From: Procambarus clarkii
Taxonomy: Eukaryota; Arthropoda; Malacostraca; Decapoda; Cambaridae
Direction: 5' to 3'
NCBI RefSeq assembly: GCF_040958095.1
Contig: NC_091193.1
Coordinates: 30,658,129 to 30,722,128, forward strand
DNA length: 64,000 bases
The position numbers were made by a program, and so were the translations under genes. The first letter of the stretch is position 1. Every line of letters starts with the position of its first letter. The notes below the pieces were generated by a model, which saw only the letters and a list, made by a program, of their open reading frames with translations, had not been told where the DNA came from and did not search any database. This document shows positions 46,080 to 54,966 of this stretch, piece by piece.

Positions 46080-46973
46080 TCAAAGTGGCAGAGCAACAAC
46101 GTCCCGCCTGACGTAGGATGTGAAAGCGCTACTCCTCCACCTGCCGACAGCCATTATTTCTGAAGTGGCGAGCCCATCCCGAGACAGCTGAGTGGCCCTG
46201 CCGATACGGAAGGAATGCGGCGCGTAGTCATCTGGAGGCAAGCCTAGCGCCGAGAGGGCAGAGCGTAGGATCTTGGAGAAATCTCGCCTGGTGACAGGAG
46301 CGCCTGCGGCGTGTTTGAATATGGGCCCCGGGCGCAGGCCCCTGAGATTAAAGTATTTAGACAGGGCACGAACCGGGCAGTACTTGCTGGAAGGGTTCGC
46401 TCTCAGGGAGAGGGTGGGCGTGCGCCCTGCACTGTGCTTGTAGGTGTTGAAGACGATATCTACTCCTGCCGTCGTAAGTGATACCTGCTCAAGGTTGAGC
46501 GTGTGTCGTCCATGGTCCACGTAAACCGCCTCACCCGGGCGTAGGCAGGCGTGGAAAGCCAGGGAGAAGAGCGCCCTGTAGCAGGACTTCTCATAGGCAG
46601 AGTTACATACGCCTCCCAGTGCCCGCAGCAGGCGATGCAGGAGGCTCCTCGTCACTGGGAGACGCCGCGCAGGGGCCCGCTGTGCGGAGTTACGTGCCCC
46701 TTTGAGGAGTTGGGTGACCAGGAAGTGCCGAGTTGGGTCCCTCCTACCGTGTAGCTTGCAGACGAAGGCGATGGCCGCTAGATATGCGTGCAGAGAGCGG
46801 TAAGCCAGGCCCCGCGAGAGCAGAGATTGCAGGAAGTTCACCAGAGTCGGAGGTGCAGCATCGAAGGGGCATTCTCCTTGCCGCCCTGCCAAGACGTAGG
46901 CGGCGTACTCCACCCACTTAGCCCTGTAAGTACGCCTCGTCGCTGGCTGCAGGGAGTTGAATAGGGTCCTCAC
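46080..46973 (-). CDS. Tyrosine recombinase of Ngaro-like element
   Basis: This 297-codon frame encodes the integrase that would insert a circular DNA copy, acting in the nucleus. Residues 1-100 look like the core-binding domain (LQPATRRTYRAKW, SLHAYLAAIAFVCKLHG). The catalytic domain has R145 (CLRPGEAV), H253-x-x-R256 (HSFRIGRAT), GRWR at 277-280 and the nucleophile Y287 (AFTSYVRR), so the catalytic set looks complete. The first codon used is GTG and there is no nearby ATG. The frame is open further upstream, overlapping the RT stop (TGA at 46970-46972) in the -1 frame. Expression by frameshifting or splicing from RT is therefore likely. No stop or frame break is seen. Confidence 0.85.
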   Translation of the reverse strand: MRTLFNSLQPATRRTYRAKWVEYAAYVLAGRQGECPFDAAPPTLVNFLQSLLSRGLAYRSLHAYLAAIAFVCKLHGRRDPTRHFLVTQLLKGARNSAQRAPARRLPVTRSLLHRLLRALGGVCNSAYEKSCYRALFSLAFHACLRPGEAVYVDHGRHTLNLEQVSLTTAGVDIVFNTYKHSAGRTPTLSLRANPSSKYCPVRALSKYFNLRGLRPGPIFKHAAGAPVTRRDFSKILRSALSALGLPPDDYAPHSFRIGRATQLSRDGLATSEIMAVGRWRSSAFTSYVRRDVVALPL

Positions 46974-48739
46974 AGTTGCAGGGTGAAGTTGCAGGGCAGG
47001 AGGTGCGCAGGAACTGTTGTCGGCGTCTCGGCGAGGCCTGCTTCTCGCAGGAACAAGGGCGGCAGCGTCTGTAAGCGGGAAAGAGCATCACAAACCCCAT
47101 TTAATTTTCCTGGGAGGTGGGAGGGTAGTAGTGTAATGTTATGGATGAGTAACAGCACTGCCAAGGGCCTGACAATTTGCATTAGTAGTGGGCACCTAGC
47201 AGAGAGTGTGTTGAGCACGCTTACCACTGCACTGTTGTCCGATTTACACACCAGCCTCTTATTGGCCAATACCGGGGCGAAAAGTGCTATGCCCATAAAG
47301 AAAGGGTAGAGCTCGAGCAAAGCAATGTTGAGCCGACCCCAGACCTGAGGCCAGGTTCCCCTGAACCAGGCTGCCCCTAGCGTTAGTCCATACCCCTTGG
47401 AAGAAGCATCTGCACACATTGAAAGTGATGGGGCGTTTCCCCACCCGCCATCTGGGGGAAAAACTGTTACTCCATTGAAATCAGTGAGGAAGGAGCGCCA
47501 GGCGACGAGATCGTGCTTAGCCTCCGCGTCCAAATGGCATAGGCGCGAGGGACGCTGTGGGCCTCGCGTAAGCGGGTGCAGACGACGCAAGAAGGCCCGT
47601 CCTCCCGGGATTACCGCGGTGGCGAATTGCAACTTCCCGATGATCGCCTGCAGATCTCGGAGAGGGATGCGCTCCTGACTCATCGCGACTTCGACCGCTG
47701 CCGTGTACTTCGTTCTCTTGTCCTCTGGTAGTCTTGTTTCCATCCTGTGAGCATCAATCTCCAGCCCCAGGAACGTGAGGCAGGAGCACGGGCCCTGCGT
47801 TTTGTGAGGTGCCAAGGGGACCCCCAGACGCTCGCAGAGGGCAGTGAACACCCTCAGGCTTCGCTGGCACTCGTCGAACGTGAAACTGACGAAGAGGAAG
47901 TCGTCCAATACCTTCACGACGTCGCAGACCCCGTACTTCTCGGCGAGGATCCATTGCAGGGCACTGGAGAAGGACTCGAAGATCCGGCAGGAGGGGGCGG
48001 CTCCCATGCTGAGCATCTTCTCGTAGTAGTACTTGCCCCCATAAGAAAACCCCAGCAGATGGTAGTCGCTCGGGTGTACTGGGACGATCCTGAAAGCTTC
48101 TGCGATGTCGCACTTTGCCAGGTGAGCCCCCGGGGACCGGCTGACAACCATTGTCACCGCGTCATGGATAGACTGGTAGGTGACGGACGTCGATTCCCGT
48201 GGGATGTTGGCGTTCACACTGTCAGGGGAGTAAGGGTAGCTAAGGTTGTGCAGGAGGCGGTACTTGCCCGGCGTAGACTTCTCCCTCAGAGCTATGGGTG
48301 AACACTTGAAATTCTTGAAAGGGGGGACTTCGTAGGGGCCCGCGATGCGTCCTAGACTCAACTCCTTGTCGAGCATGGGCCCGACGATGTGCGGGAGGTC
48401 CGTCGTAGCCTGGGGGTTGCGTGAAGTAAGGGGGGTTCGCACTCCTTCAAAGCCGAGAAGGAACCCCCTTCTGAAACCCCCCACGACGTAGTCTCGCAGG
48501 GGGTAACCCGCCAGCAAAGCGTCAAGGGCGTCGGCGTCCACCGGCGTTGTTACTGCCGGCGCTCTTCTTAGCCTTGTCCCGTGGTTGTCTTCGTGGGCGC
48601 TGGTCATGGGTGGGTCTGTCGCGTAAGTGGGCTGGGGGGCACGAAGTGTAGGCCGGGTGCCGCCCACGGCAGCGCGGGCAGTAGTGCTGGAAGGCGCAGG
48701 AAGTAAAAGTGCAGCCGGGTCCTCTTGAGTGGTAGGCAA
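46970..48739 (-). CDS. Reverse transcriptase / RNase H of Ngaro-like element
   Basis: This 589-codon open frame copies element RNA into DNA and removes the RNA strand. The RT palm has D211 (KCDIAEAFRI), the SMGAAPSC block at 244-251 and the catalytic pair D279-D280 (KVLDDFLF), followed by FLGLEIDA and a thumb with LQAIIGKLQFA. RNase H follows with D444 (CADASSKGYG), E476 (LLELYP), D501 (KSDNSAVV) and D551 (CDALSRL). The frame opens with TTG at 48739; the first ATG is codon 45 at 48607, still upstream of RT. It overlaps gag by 218 bases in a different frame, so gag-RT fusion by frameshift or reinitiation is plausible. LGLEIDAHRMETRLP-type sequence after the palm fits Ngaro rather than DIRS1. 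Confidence 0.88.
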   Translation of the reverse strand: MPTTQEDPAALLLPAPSSTTARAAVGGTRPTLRAPQPTYATDPPMTSAHEDNHGTRLRRAPAVTTPVDADALDALLAGYPLRDYVVGGFRRGFLLGFEGVRTPLTSRNPQATTDLPHIVGPMLDKELSLGRIAGPYEVPPFKNFKCSPIALREKSTPGKYRLLHNLSYPYSPDSVNANIPRESTSVTYQSIHDAVTMVVSRSPGAHLAKCDIAEAFRIVPVHPSDYHLLGFSYGGKYYYEKMLSMGAAPSCRIFESFSSALQWILAEKYGVCDVVKVLDDFLFVSFTFDECQRSLRVFTALCERLGVPLAPHKTQGPCSCLTFLGLEIDAHRMETRLPEDKRTKYTAAVEVAMSQERIPLRDLQAIIGKLQFATAVIPGGRAFLRRLHPLTRGPQRPSRLCHLDAEAKHDLVAWRSFLTDFNGVTVFPPDGGWGNAPSLSMCADASSKGYGLTLGAAWFRGTWPQVWGRLNIALLELYPFFMGIALFAPVLANKRLVCKSDNSAVVSVLNTLSARCPLLMQIVRPLAVLLLIHNITLLPSHLPGKLNGVCDALSRLQTLPPLFLREAGLAETPTTVPAHLLPCNFTLQL

Positions 48740-49883
48740 AACAGTAGCCCGGGGGGAGCCCTGCGGCCCGGGCGCTAGAGAGGGAAAGGGCAGCCGGCCG
48801 ACCTGCCTCCTGTCTGCCTGCCTGGATAGCGACGTGTGCGACCCGCTGTATCGAGCGGAATTCCAGGTCCAGCCTGTAATCGAGCCAAGAACAGTCCGAC
48901 CTCTCCTTGTCCCATCTGAAGGCCTTGTCGTACCACATCCAGTCGTTTTTGAGGGTCACCTTCATGGTCTTGACGTAGCGGGTGTAGGTGAGCAGGGCCT
49001 GAGCCTCGGCCGGGTGCTTCTCTATGTAGAGCGTGGCATAAATGTCGAAGCCGTGCTCCCACTGGGCTGGCGTCAGTGGCATCAGCTTCTTACCAGACGC
49101 CTGGGGGTCAGTGGGGGGCGCGAGGCGTGGCTCGTAGGGCCCTGCTTCTCGCTCATGATTGAGCAACTCCCTGAGGTCAACATACTTTTTAGCCCAGATC
49201 TTTTCACGGAGGGCCTGTGGTACGTGTACGCCCAGGAGTGGGATGGTGGAAGCCTGGGGAGCCCGTAGGGGTCCCAGCCAAGGGCTAGGAGGAGGGGAAG
49301 CAGCGCTCACCCTGGGAGACTCACCATAAGAGGACGGGCTGGAGGAGCTGGCACGGCGCCTCGACGAATGCCCCCTGGCCCTGTATCGTGGGCGACGCTC
49401 AGAGGAGAAGGGCGAGGGGGCTGAGGCGGCCGGAGCAGAGGTGGCCAGGGCAGGGGCGGCCGTGGCACCTCCTCCGTCGCGGAGAGCCGCGCCCGATGGG
49501 GGCCCACGTGCTTGCGCGATGAGGGCCTGCAGCGTCGTCCAATCATCTGCTGAAAGCGGTGGGAGTTGGGTCACTGTGCCACCCGTTGCTTTGCCCGAAT
49601 TGTGCAGCTGAGGAGTGCGCCCGGTGTCCGTGTCCGAGCCAGCCGAGGAGGGCTCTGTAGAGGGTGAGGCAAAGCGTGCGGGCTTGGTCCGCGCCCTGGC
49701 CGGTTGTGTCCGGGCTCCACTACGTTGCTGTCCTCGCGTTGACGCCGTCCGAGCCCTCTTCCTTGTTGCAGATGTAGGGTGGTCCGTCTTCTCGCCACTG
49801 CGGAAAGGGGGAACGTTAGTGACAGCCTGACTAACCTGGCGACAGGCAGGGGGAAAAAACCCGACTGCCGCCCCTGCTAGCAT
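48522..49883 (-). CDS. Gag-like protein of Ngaro-like element
   Basis: Start chosen at ATG 49883 (MLAGAAVGFFPPACRQ), giving 453 codons. The frame stays open to 50090 only because of a 12 bp repeat coding (MLYV)n. The N-terminal half is Ser/Arg/Pro/Ala-rich and probably disordered. The middle (KKYVDLRELLNHE, LTPAQWEHGFDIYATLYI, DWMWYDKAFRWDKE) is a folded helical region as in Ngaro/DIRS gag. The C-terminus has CFAYHSRGPGCTFTSCAFQH (C-x9-C-x4-C-x3-H) and then CPRCRGRHPAYTSC (C-x2-C-x3-H-x5-C), presumably RNA-binding, with a basic tail. It likely packages element RNA. The stop at 48522 lies inside the RT frame. Confidence 0.8.
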   Translation of the reverse strand: MLAGAAVGFFPPACRQVSQAVTNVPPFRSGEKTDHPTSATRKRARTASTRGQQRSGARTQPARARTKPARFASPSTEPSSAGSDTDTGRTPQLHNSGKATGGTVTQLPPLSADDWTTLQALIAQARGPPSGAALRDGGGATAAPALATSAPAASAPSPFSSERRPRYRARGHSSRRRASSSSPSSYGESPRVSAASPPPSPWLGPLRAPQASTIPLLGVHVPQALREKIWAKKYVDLRELLNHEREAGPYEPRLAPPTDPQASGKKLMPLTPAQWEHGFDIYATLYIEKHPAEAQALLTYTRYVKTMKVTLKNDWMWYDKAFRWDKERSDCSWLDYRLDLEFRSIQRVAHVAIQAGRQEAGRPAALSLSSARAAGLPPGYCFAYHSRGPGCTFTSCAFQHYCPRCRGRHPAYTSCPPAHLRDRPTHDQRPRRQPRDKAKKSAGSNNAGGRRRP

Positions 49884-50092
49884 ACCATAACATAACATAA
49901 CATATAACATACATAACATAACATATAACATAACATATAACATAACATATAACATAACATATAACATAACATATAACATAACATATAACATAACATATAA
50001 CATAACATATAACATAACATATAACATAACATATAGCATAACATATAACATAACATATAACATAACATATAACATAAGATAAGCAAACATAA
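49884..50092 (-). repeat. 12 bp microsatellite abutting gag
   Basis: Units of AACATAACATAT, about 15 copies, read (MLYV)n or (ICYV)n on the minus strand in the gag frame and its neighbours. The same word reappears in the hairpin at 54934-54966. It is either the 5' UTR next to gag or a repeat expanded in gag's first codons. Confidence 0.85.
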
Positions 50093-50560
50093 CATAAGCG
50101 AAGTGTAAATTGTGGGAAAAATTTTTTGTAATAAATACGAATCATAATTGCGAGTCCAACCGTAGCAAATTTAACAGATAAGCAGACGTAGGAGGGACCA
50201 AGGGGACGTTTCCCACGGGCGGGCCCGGGCCCCACAGGCACGGCTGGGGGGGGGGGGGCGGAAATGACATATAGGTCCGAAGAGAAGATAACGTCGCCGA
50301 GGCGCGCTGGACGGCACACCACCCGGCTGAGAAAGGACATAGGCCCAAAAACGAGAGGCGACAATCGTAGAATGGGATGGAAGAATGCGGAAGTAAGCGG
50401 GCGAGACCGAGTAAACAGGGAACCAGGGGGGGGGGGGGCAACCGATAAGCCGCGGCTCGCGCACCGCTGGCCATACCTAGACATACCTAGACAGGAAGGG
50501 GAGAAGCATATGAGTAACCCAGCAAAAGACTAGTAAATAGTAATTAGTAACTCTGCAAAT
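50093..50560 (-). other. Ngaro leader segment (5' UTR or terminal region)
   Basis: On the plus strand it contains GCGAGTCCAACCGTAGC, GACGTAGGAGG, CCGATAAGCCGCGGCTCGCG and CAGCAAAAGACTAGTAA. An inverted copy is at 55210-55650. A direct copy lacking an internal stretch of about 230 bp is at 59690-59900. In all three places the 51 bp repeat follows, so this is one structural unit of the element's upstream region. There is no coding potential. Confidence 0.65.
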
Positions 50561-51140
50561 AGCACATCCTGGCTGACTATACTTAATAAATTACTTAGTA
50601 ACTCTGCAACTAGCACATCCTGGCTGACTTTACTTTAATAATTTACTTAGTAAGGCTGCAAAATAGCACATCCTGGCTGACTTTACTTAATAATTTGCTT
50701 AGTAACTCTGCAAGTAGCACTTCCTGGCTGACTTTACTTAATAATTTACTTAGAAGGCTGCAAATAGCACGTCCTGGCTGACTTTACTTAATAATTTACT
50801 TGGGAACACTGCAATAGCGCATCCTGTCTGACTTTACTTACTAATTTACTTAATAACTCTGCAAATAGCACATCCTGGCTGACTTTACTTAATAATTTAC
50901 TTAGTAAGGCTGCAAATAGCACATCCTGGCTGACTTTACTTAATAATTTACTTAGTAACTCTGCAAATAGCGCATCCTGGCTGACTCTACTTAATTTACG
51001 TAGGAACTCTGCAAATAGCCCATCCTGGCTGACTACTTAATAATTACTTGGAACTCTGCAGATAGCACATCCTCGCTGACTTTACTTAAAATTTAATTAG
51101 TAACTCTGCAAATATCACATCCTGGCTGACTTTACTTAAT
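50520..51140 (-). repeat. 51 bp tandem repeat
   Basis: The unit is AGTAACTCTGCAAATAGCAC plus ATCCTGGCTGACTTTACTTA and ATAATTTACTT, about twelve copies, moderately diverged. Further sets occur at 51885-52110, 52520-52600, 54966-55225 (inverted), 59900-60195 and 60870-61050. Being 17 codons long, it yields a VSQDVLFAELLSKLLSK-type translation with no meaning as a gene. Confidence 0.9.
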
Positions 51141-52900
51141 GACGGAAGGCAAGGAAAAAGAACAAACATACTGAACACAGCTACGCAACAATAAACATGC
51201 GGCATGAGCAAGCATCAGCTGACGGAATAAATTAAGGTAGGCTGTTTGGGAAAGGGAACCGTGGTAATCAGAAAGCAGGGGGCATGTTAGTGCTGAAACG
51301 AGAATAAAGAAAGGGGGGGACCCGGCAAGTGCAGGGCCAGAGGCATAAAGCAAGAGGCGAGGGCCCACAACTGCACCTCGCGCATCCTGGCTGCCTAGAA
51401 GCCACAGCGAAGGAAAGGGGACTACTAACTGAAGACACTGCCAAGGAAACAAAGGATGGCTGAAACAAAGAATAACGTAAGCTAAAAGTAACAAATCGCC
51501 CTATAGTAAACAAAAAATGTTTTTATAACAAACATAAAGGATGCACGACACAAGTGTAACCAAATAAGTAACAGGGATGAATAGTGGTGAATGGGACATT
51601 TCGCCCTATAATAAATAGAAACACTTAATGACAACCATAAATGAAGCACAGCACAAATGTTACCAAGTAAGTAAGAAGTATTAAATTGTGGTAGGCTAAA
51701 TGGAACATATCGCCCTAGAATAAATAAAACCAATTTTACATTAAGCAACGGAGGAAAGCATAACATAAATAACCATAGAAGTAACGTGAATAAACTGCAA
51801 TAGCCAAGCATAAACTACTGTAACTACCTATGAATCTAGGCAAATTGCCGGGTCAGGAAACGAAGCTAAAATAAGGGCCCGCGAAACTGCAAATAGCACA
51901 GCCTGTCTGACTTTACTTAATAAATCTAGGAACTCTGCAAAACACTTCCTGTCTGACTTTACTTAATAATTCTAGGAACTCTGCAAAACACATCCTGGCT
52001 GACTTTACTTAATAACTTCTTAGTAACTCTGCAACGAGCACTGCCTGGCTGACTTCACTTAATAATTTTCTTAGTAATTCTGCAAATAGCACATCCTGGC
52101 TGACTTTACTTAATGAGGAAGGCAGGGTAACATAGGCAAGCATACTGAACACAGCAACGTACAAATAAACGTGCGGCAAGCAACGCATCAACTGTCGGGG
52201 TAAATTAAGGAGGCTGGTTGGGAAAGAGAGTCGAGGTAACCTGAAACAGGAGGCATGTTAGCGCTGAAATGTAGAACATAATTATGAAAAGGGCAGGCAT
52301 GTCACGTGGTATCCGCAAGTACAAAATAAGGGTATACAAACGGCGTGGAATATATAGCCATTTTACATTAAGAGAACGGAGGAGATGCATAACATAAATA
52401 TAACCAAATAAGCGACGTGAATAAACTGCAAGGGCCCAGCGAAAGTACTGTAACTACTGAGGAAACTAGGCAAAATGCAGGGCCAGGGAACGTAAAGCAA
52501 ATTAAGGGCCCGCAAATACTGCAAATAGGACGTCCTGTCTGACTTTACTTAATAAATTACTTATAACTCTGCAAATAGGACATCCTGGCGACTTTACTTA
52601 ATGACGTAAGACAAGGACAAGTGAACAAGCAAACTGTGACACAGCGGACGCGAAGATTGAACGTACGACATGCACAAGGCTACGAATGCCTGAGTAAAGT
52701 TAGGCTGGGGCAAAGTGAATCCGAGGTGATCTGAAAGCAGAGGCATGTCGGTGCTGAAATGTAGAACATAAATAAGAATAAGGGCAAGGCATGTCGCGGG
52801 AAGTCTGCTAGTACAAGATAAGAACCTTCCAAATTTTTATTTCACACCAAGTGTGAGAAAGACTTAATTTACAGTGTCTTAAGGAGGCAAAGAATGTGAA
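51141..52900 (-). repeat. Higher-order leader repeats
   Basis: A longer module begins GACGGAAGGCAAGG or GACGTAAGACAAGG and contains AACATGCGGCATGAGCAA, GCTGTTTGGGAAAG and GGCATGTTAGTGCTGAAA. It recurs at 51141, 52110, 52605, 60197 and 61052, each time separated by 51 bp units. TTTCGCCCTATAATAAATAG-type repeats (51490-51740) occur only in the first. No gene was seen. Confidence 0.75.
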
Positions 52901-54930
52901 TCATTAAATATACGACGTTCCCGACGACGCTTCGACGCCGCCATCTGCTGGAGGATACCGTGCCCCAGGCGACGTGGGGGCCACCCCCCTGTCCAGGGCA
53001 CGGCCCCTGGAACCGGACGCCGAGGACTTAACGAACATAACGAAGTCATCCTGGATTGCCGGCGTCAACGCCGAACCCAGGGCCTGTGGGGCGTACCCGT
53101 AGACGTAAACCTGCCGTCGCCGTCGAGCTGATCTCGGGTCCTTGCTCCAACGCCGGCGTCTCCCTCTGACGAAGAAGAACAACAGGCGACACAGGCGGAC
53201 GAACGCAGAACTTACGACGTAGGAGGAATCCCTGCTACGACGGACGTGCAGGGCGCTTAAGACAAACACACCAGGCTACCCTGGCCAGGCGGGGGCGCCT
53301 GGGAACCAACCTGCCGGCAACACCGGCCAGACGGAGGACATGGAGTAACGGCCCTGGCTACCCCCCAGGCAAGCAGGGCACGTACCTGAGAGCCTGGACG
53401 GCGGAAAGCTTGAAATAACACACCGGGCAACACCGGCCAGACGTACGTCTGGGGACTACATGCCGGACTTACACCGGCCGACGGACGTCTGGGGACATCT
53501 TGATCGGCGCCACTCTGGGGAAGACGTACCTGGGGACTCCGGGACACCGAAGGGCCTGGGCTAACACCCCGGGCAACACGGCCGGGCGAGACGTCCGAGG
53601 GCGACGTGCCTAGCAGAGAACACACCACACACGGCAAGGACCCCGTGGCCTACCAACCACGCGCTGCCACACGGCATGCTCAGGGCCTAGACGAAAAGGG
53701 GAGGGGGGGGGGGCCGCACACAGGCGCGGCCGTACGGGCGCAAGGCAGCCCGAGCCCCGACGTGGGAAGCCGTGGCGCAAAGCCACGTGGATTAGCACCC
53801 AAAAGGGGACAGGAAGGGCGGGACACAGCCCAACCGTGCGCGCCACGGAACGCCGTGCCACGTGGCAGCACGACCAGGCGTGTGCCCCGTAGCAGGCCCG
53901 GGCGGAGGGCTGGACCTGGCCACGAGTCGTCGCCAGGGGCGACGCTTGTCCGCACAGGGAGCCCGACCCCTGGGGACATCCCAGGGAAGCCGGCAGACCG
54001 GCAACAGGGAACACCCGAGGGAAAACCAGGAAAGACGCAGAAGCACGCCCTGCCGGCCAGGCACGTGACGACCCGGCAAGGCATGCATGGGCCCCAAGGC
54101 GGGGCCCGCCATAGGGCCGCCCACGCCTGACCACGTGTCGCCGCCGCCGAGAACATGCGCCCCGGGCGTAGGACCGAACCTGGCCACAATCCGTCGCCGA
54201 CGGCGACACATGTCCTCGGACAAGGCGAAACCTGGCCCCCTGAGACACCCAGGGAAACCCGGCGGGCCGGCGACAGGGGGCCCCGAAGGAAAGGCGGGAA
54301 GGACGCCGAAGCACCCCAGACGACCCCAAGGCCAATTAAAAGGAGACGGCCCCAAGGCAGAGCACAAAGGGCGTAGGGCCCACCACGCCTGGCCACATGG
54401 CGGCGCCGGCAAGGGCACGCCTGGCCGCCGACGGGGCCCCGGGCAGGGCGCGCGCCTAGCACGCCGCGCGGCGGGACCCCTTGGGCACGGACGGGCACGG
54501 CTGGACAGGGCCCCACGAGAGAGGAGACCGAACGCAGGCCACTAGGGACGCGGCCCAGGGCACGCCGACCCTAAGCCAGCCACGCGACCAGCACGGCACG
54601 GGGGGCGCCCGGCACAGGCCCAGGAAGGGCGCCCCAGCTCTCCGGGAACAACAGCAGAGAGCCCAAAGGACTAACTAAGGCGGCACACACGCACCGCGAG
54701 GGGAAGGCGCTTGGCACACGCCGCACTGGGGAGACCTGACTAGAACTGAACAGAAAACCTCACCTTGGGTTTAGAAGTGTAGGGCAGGAGGGCCCTGCCG
54801 GAACAGTCTGGGGTGTCGAGGGCCCCAGGATGTCCGTGAGAGAGAGGTCAGGTACCGAGGCAGCTGGCGTGTTGTCCATCTCGTGCGAAGTCGGGCGGCC
54901 GGGGAGTGGTTGCGAGGGCAGCGGCGAGGG
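52900..54930. repeat. GC-rich block with diverged tandem repeats
   Basis: Composition changes sharply to GC-rich for about 2 kb. 53260-53600 is a short repeat around CACCGGCCAGACGTACGTCT. About 53850-54060, 54120-54320 and 54390-54450 are copies of a roughly 260 bp unit (CCTGGCCAC... CGTCGCC...GGCGACA... ACACCCAGGGAA). Open frames up to 278 codons occur on both strands, as expected of stop-poor GC-rich DNA. None has a recognisable domain. The start (GACGTTCCCGACGACGCTTC) recurs at 60497, tying the block to the leader family. Confidence 0.7.
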
Positions 54931-54933
54931 CAG

Positions 54934-54966
54934 AATAACATAACATATGCTATATGTTATGTTATT
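54934..54966. repeat. Perfect hairpin at the junction of the inverted copy
   Basis: AATAACATAACATAT, three bases, then its exact reverse complement. It lies where the GC-rich block ends and the inverted leader copy begins, and uses the same ATAACATAAC word as the microsatellite next to gag. Confidence 0.9.

Larger units (their letters stand above)
45558..50560 (-). mobile_element. Ngaro-like tyrosine-recombinase retrotransposon (DIRS order), copy A
   Basis: On the minus strand it carries gag, RT/RNase H and tyrosine recombinase, in the Ngaro order. No methyltransferase domain is present after RNase H, which argues against DIRS1-like and for Ngaro-like. The 3' side (45558-46080) is about 520 bases of non-coding sequence that recurs at 56972-57660. 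The 5' side runs through a 12 bp repeat and leader sequence at 50093-50560, and possibly to about 54.9 kb. Split direct repeats, the usual Ngaro termini, were not found by eye. All three frames are free of internal stops. Confidence 0.75.

Noticed and set aside
47747-48301. 184-codon plus-strand frame opposite the reverse transcriptase
   Set aside because: Antisense shadow of the RT frame, which has clear catalytic motifs.
45558-50560. DIRS1-like classification
   Set aside because: No methyltransferase domain after RNase H, and the recombinase HSFRIGRAT block and RT spacing look Ngaro-like; termini could not be established.
53610-54545. GC-rich frames of 150-278 codons on both strands
   Set aside because: They overlap each other on both strands in GC-rich tandem repeats, with Arg/Gly/Pro composition and no domain.
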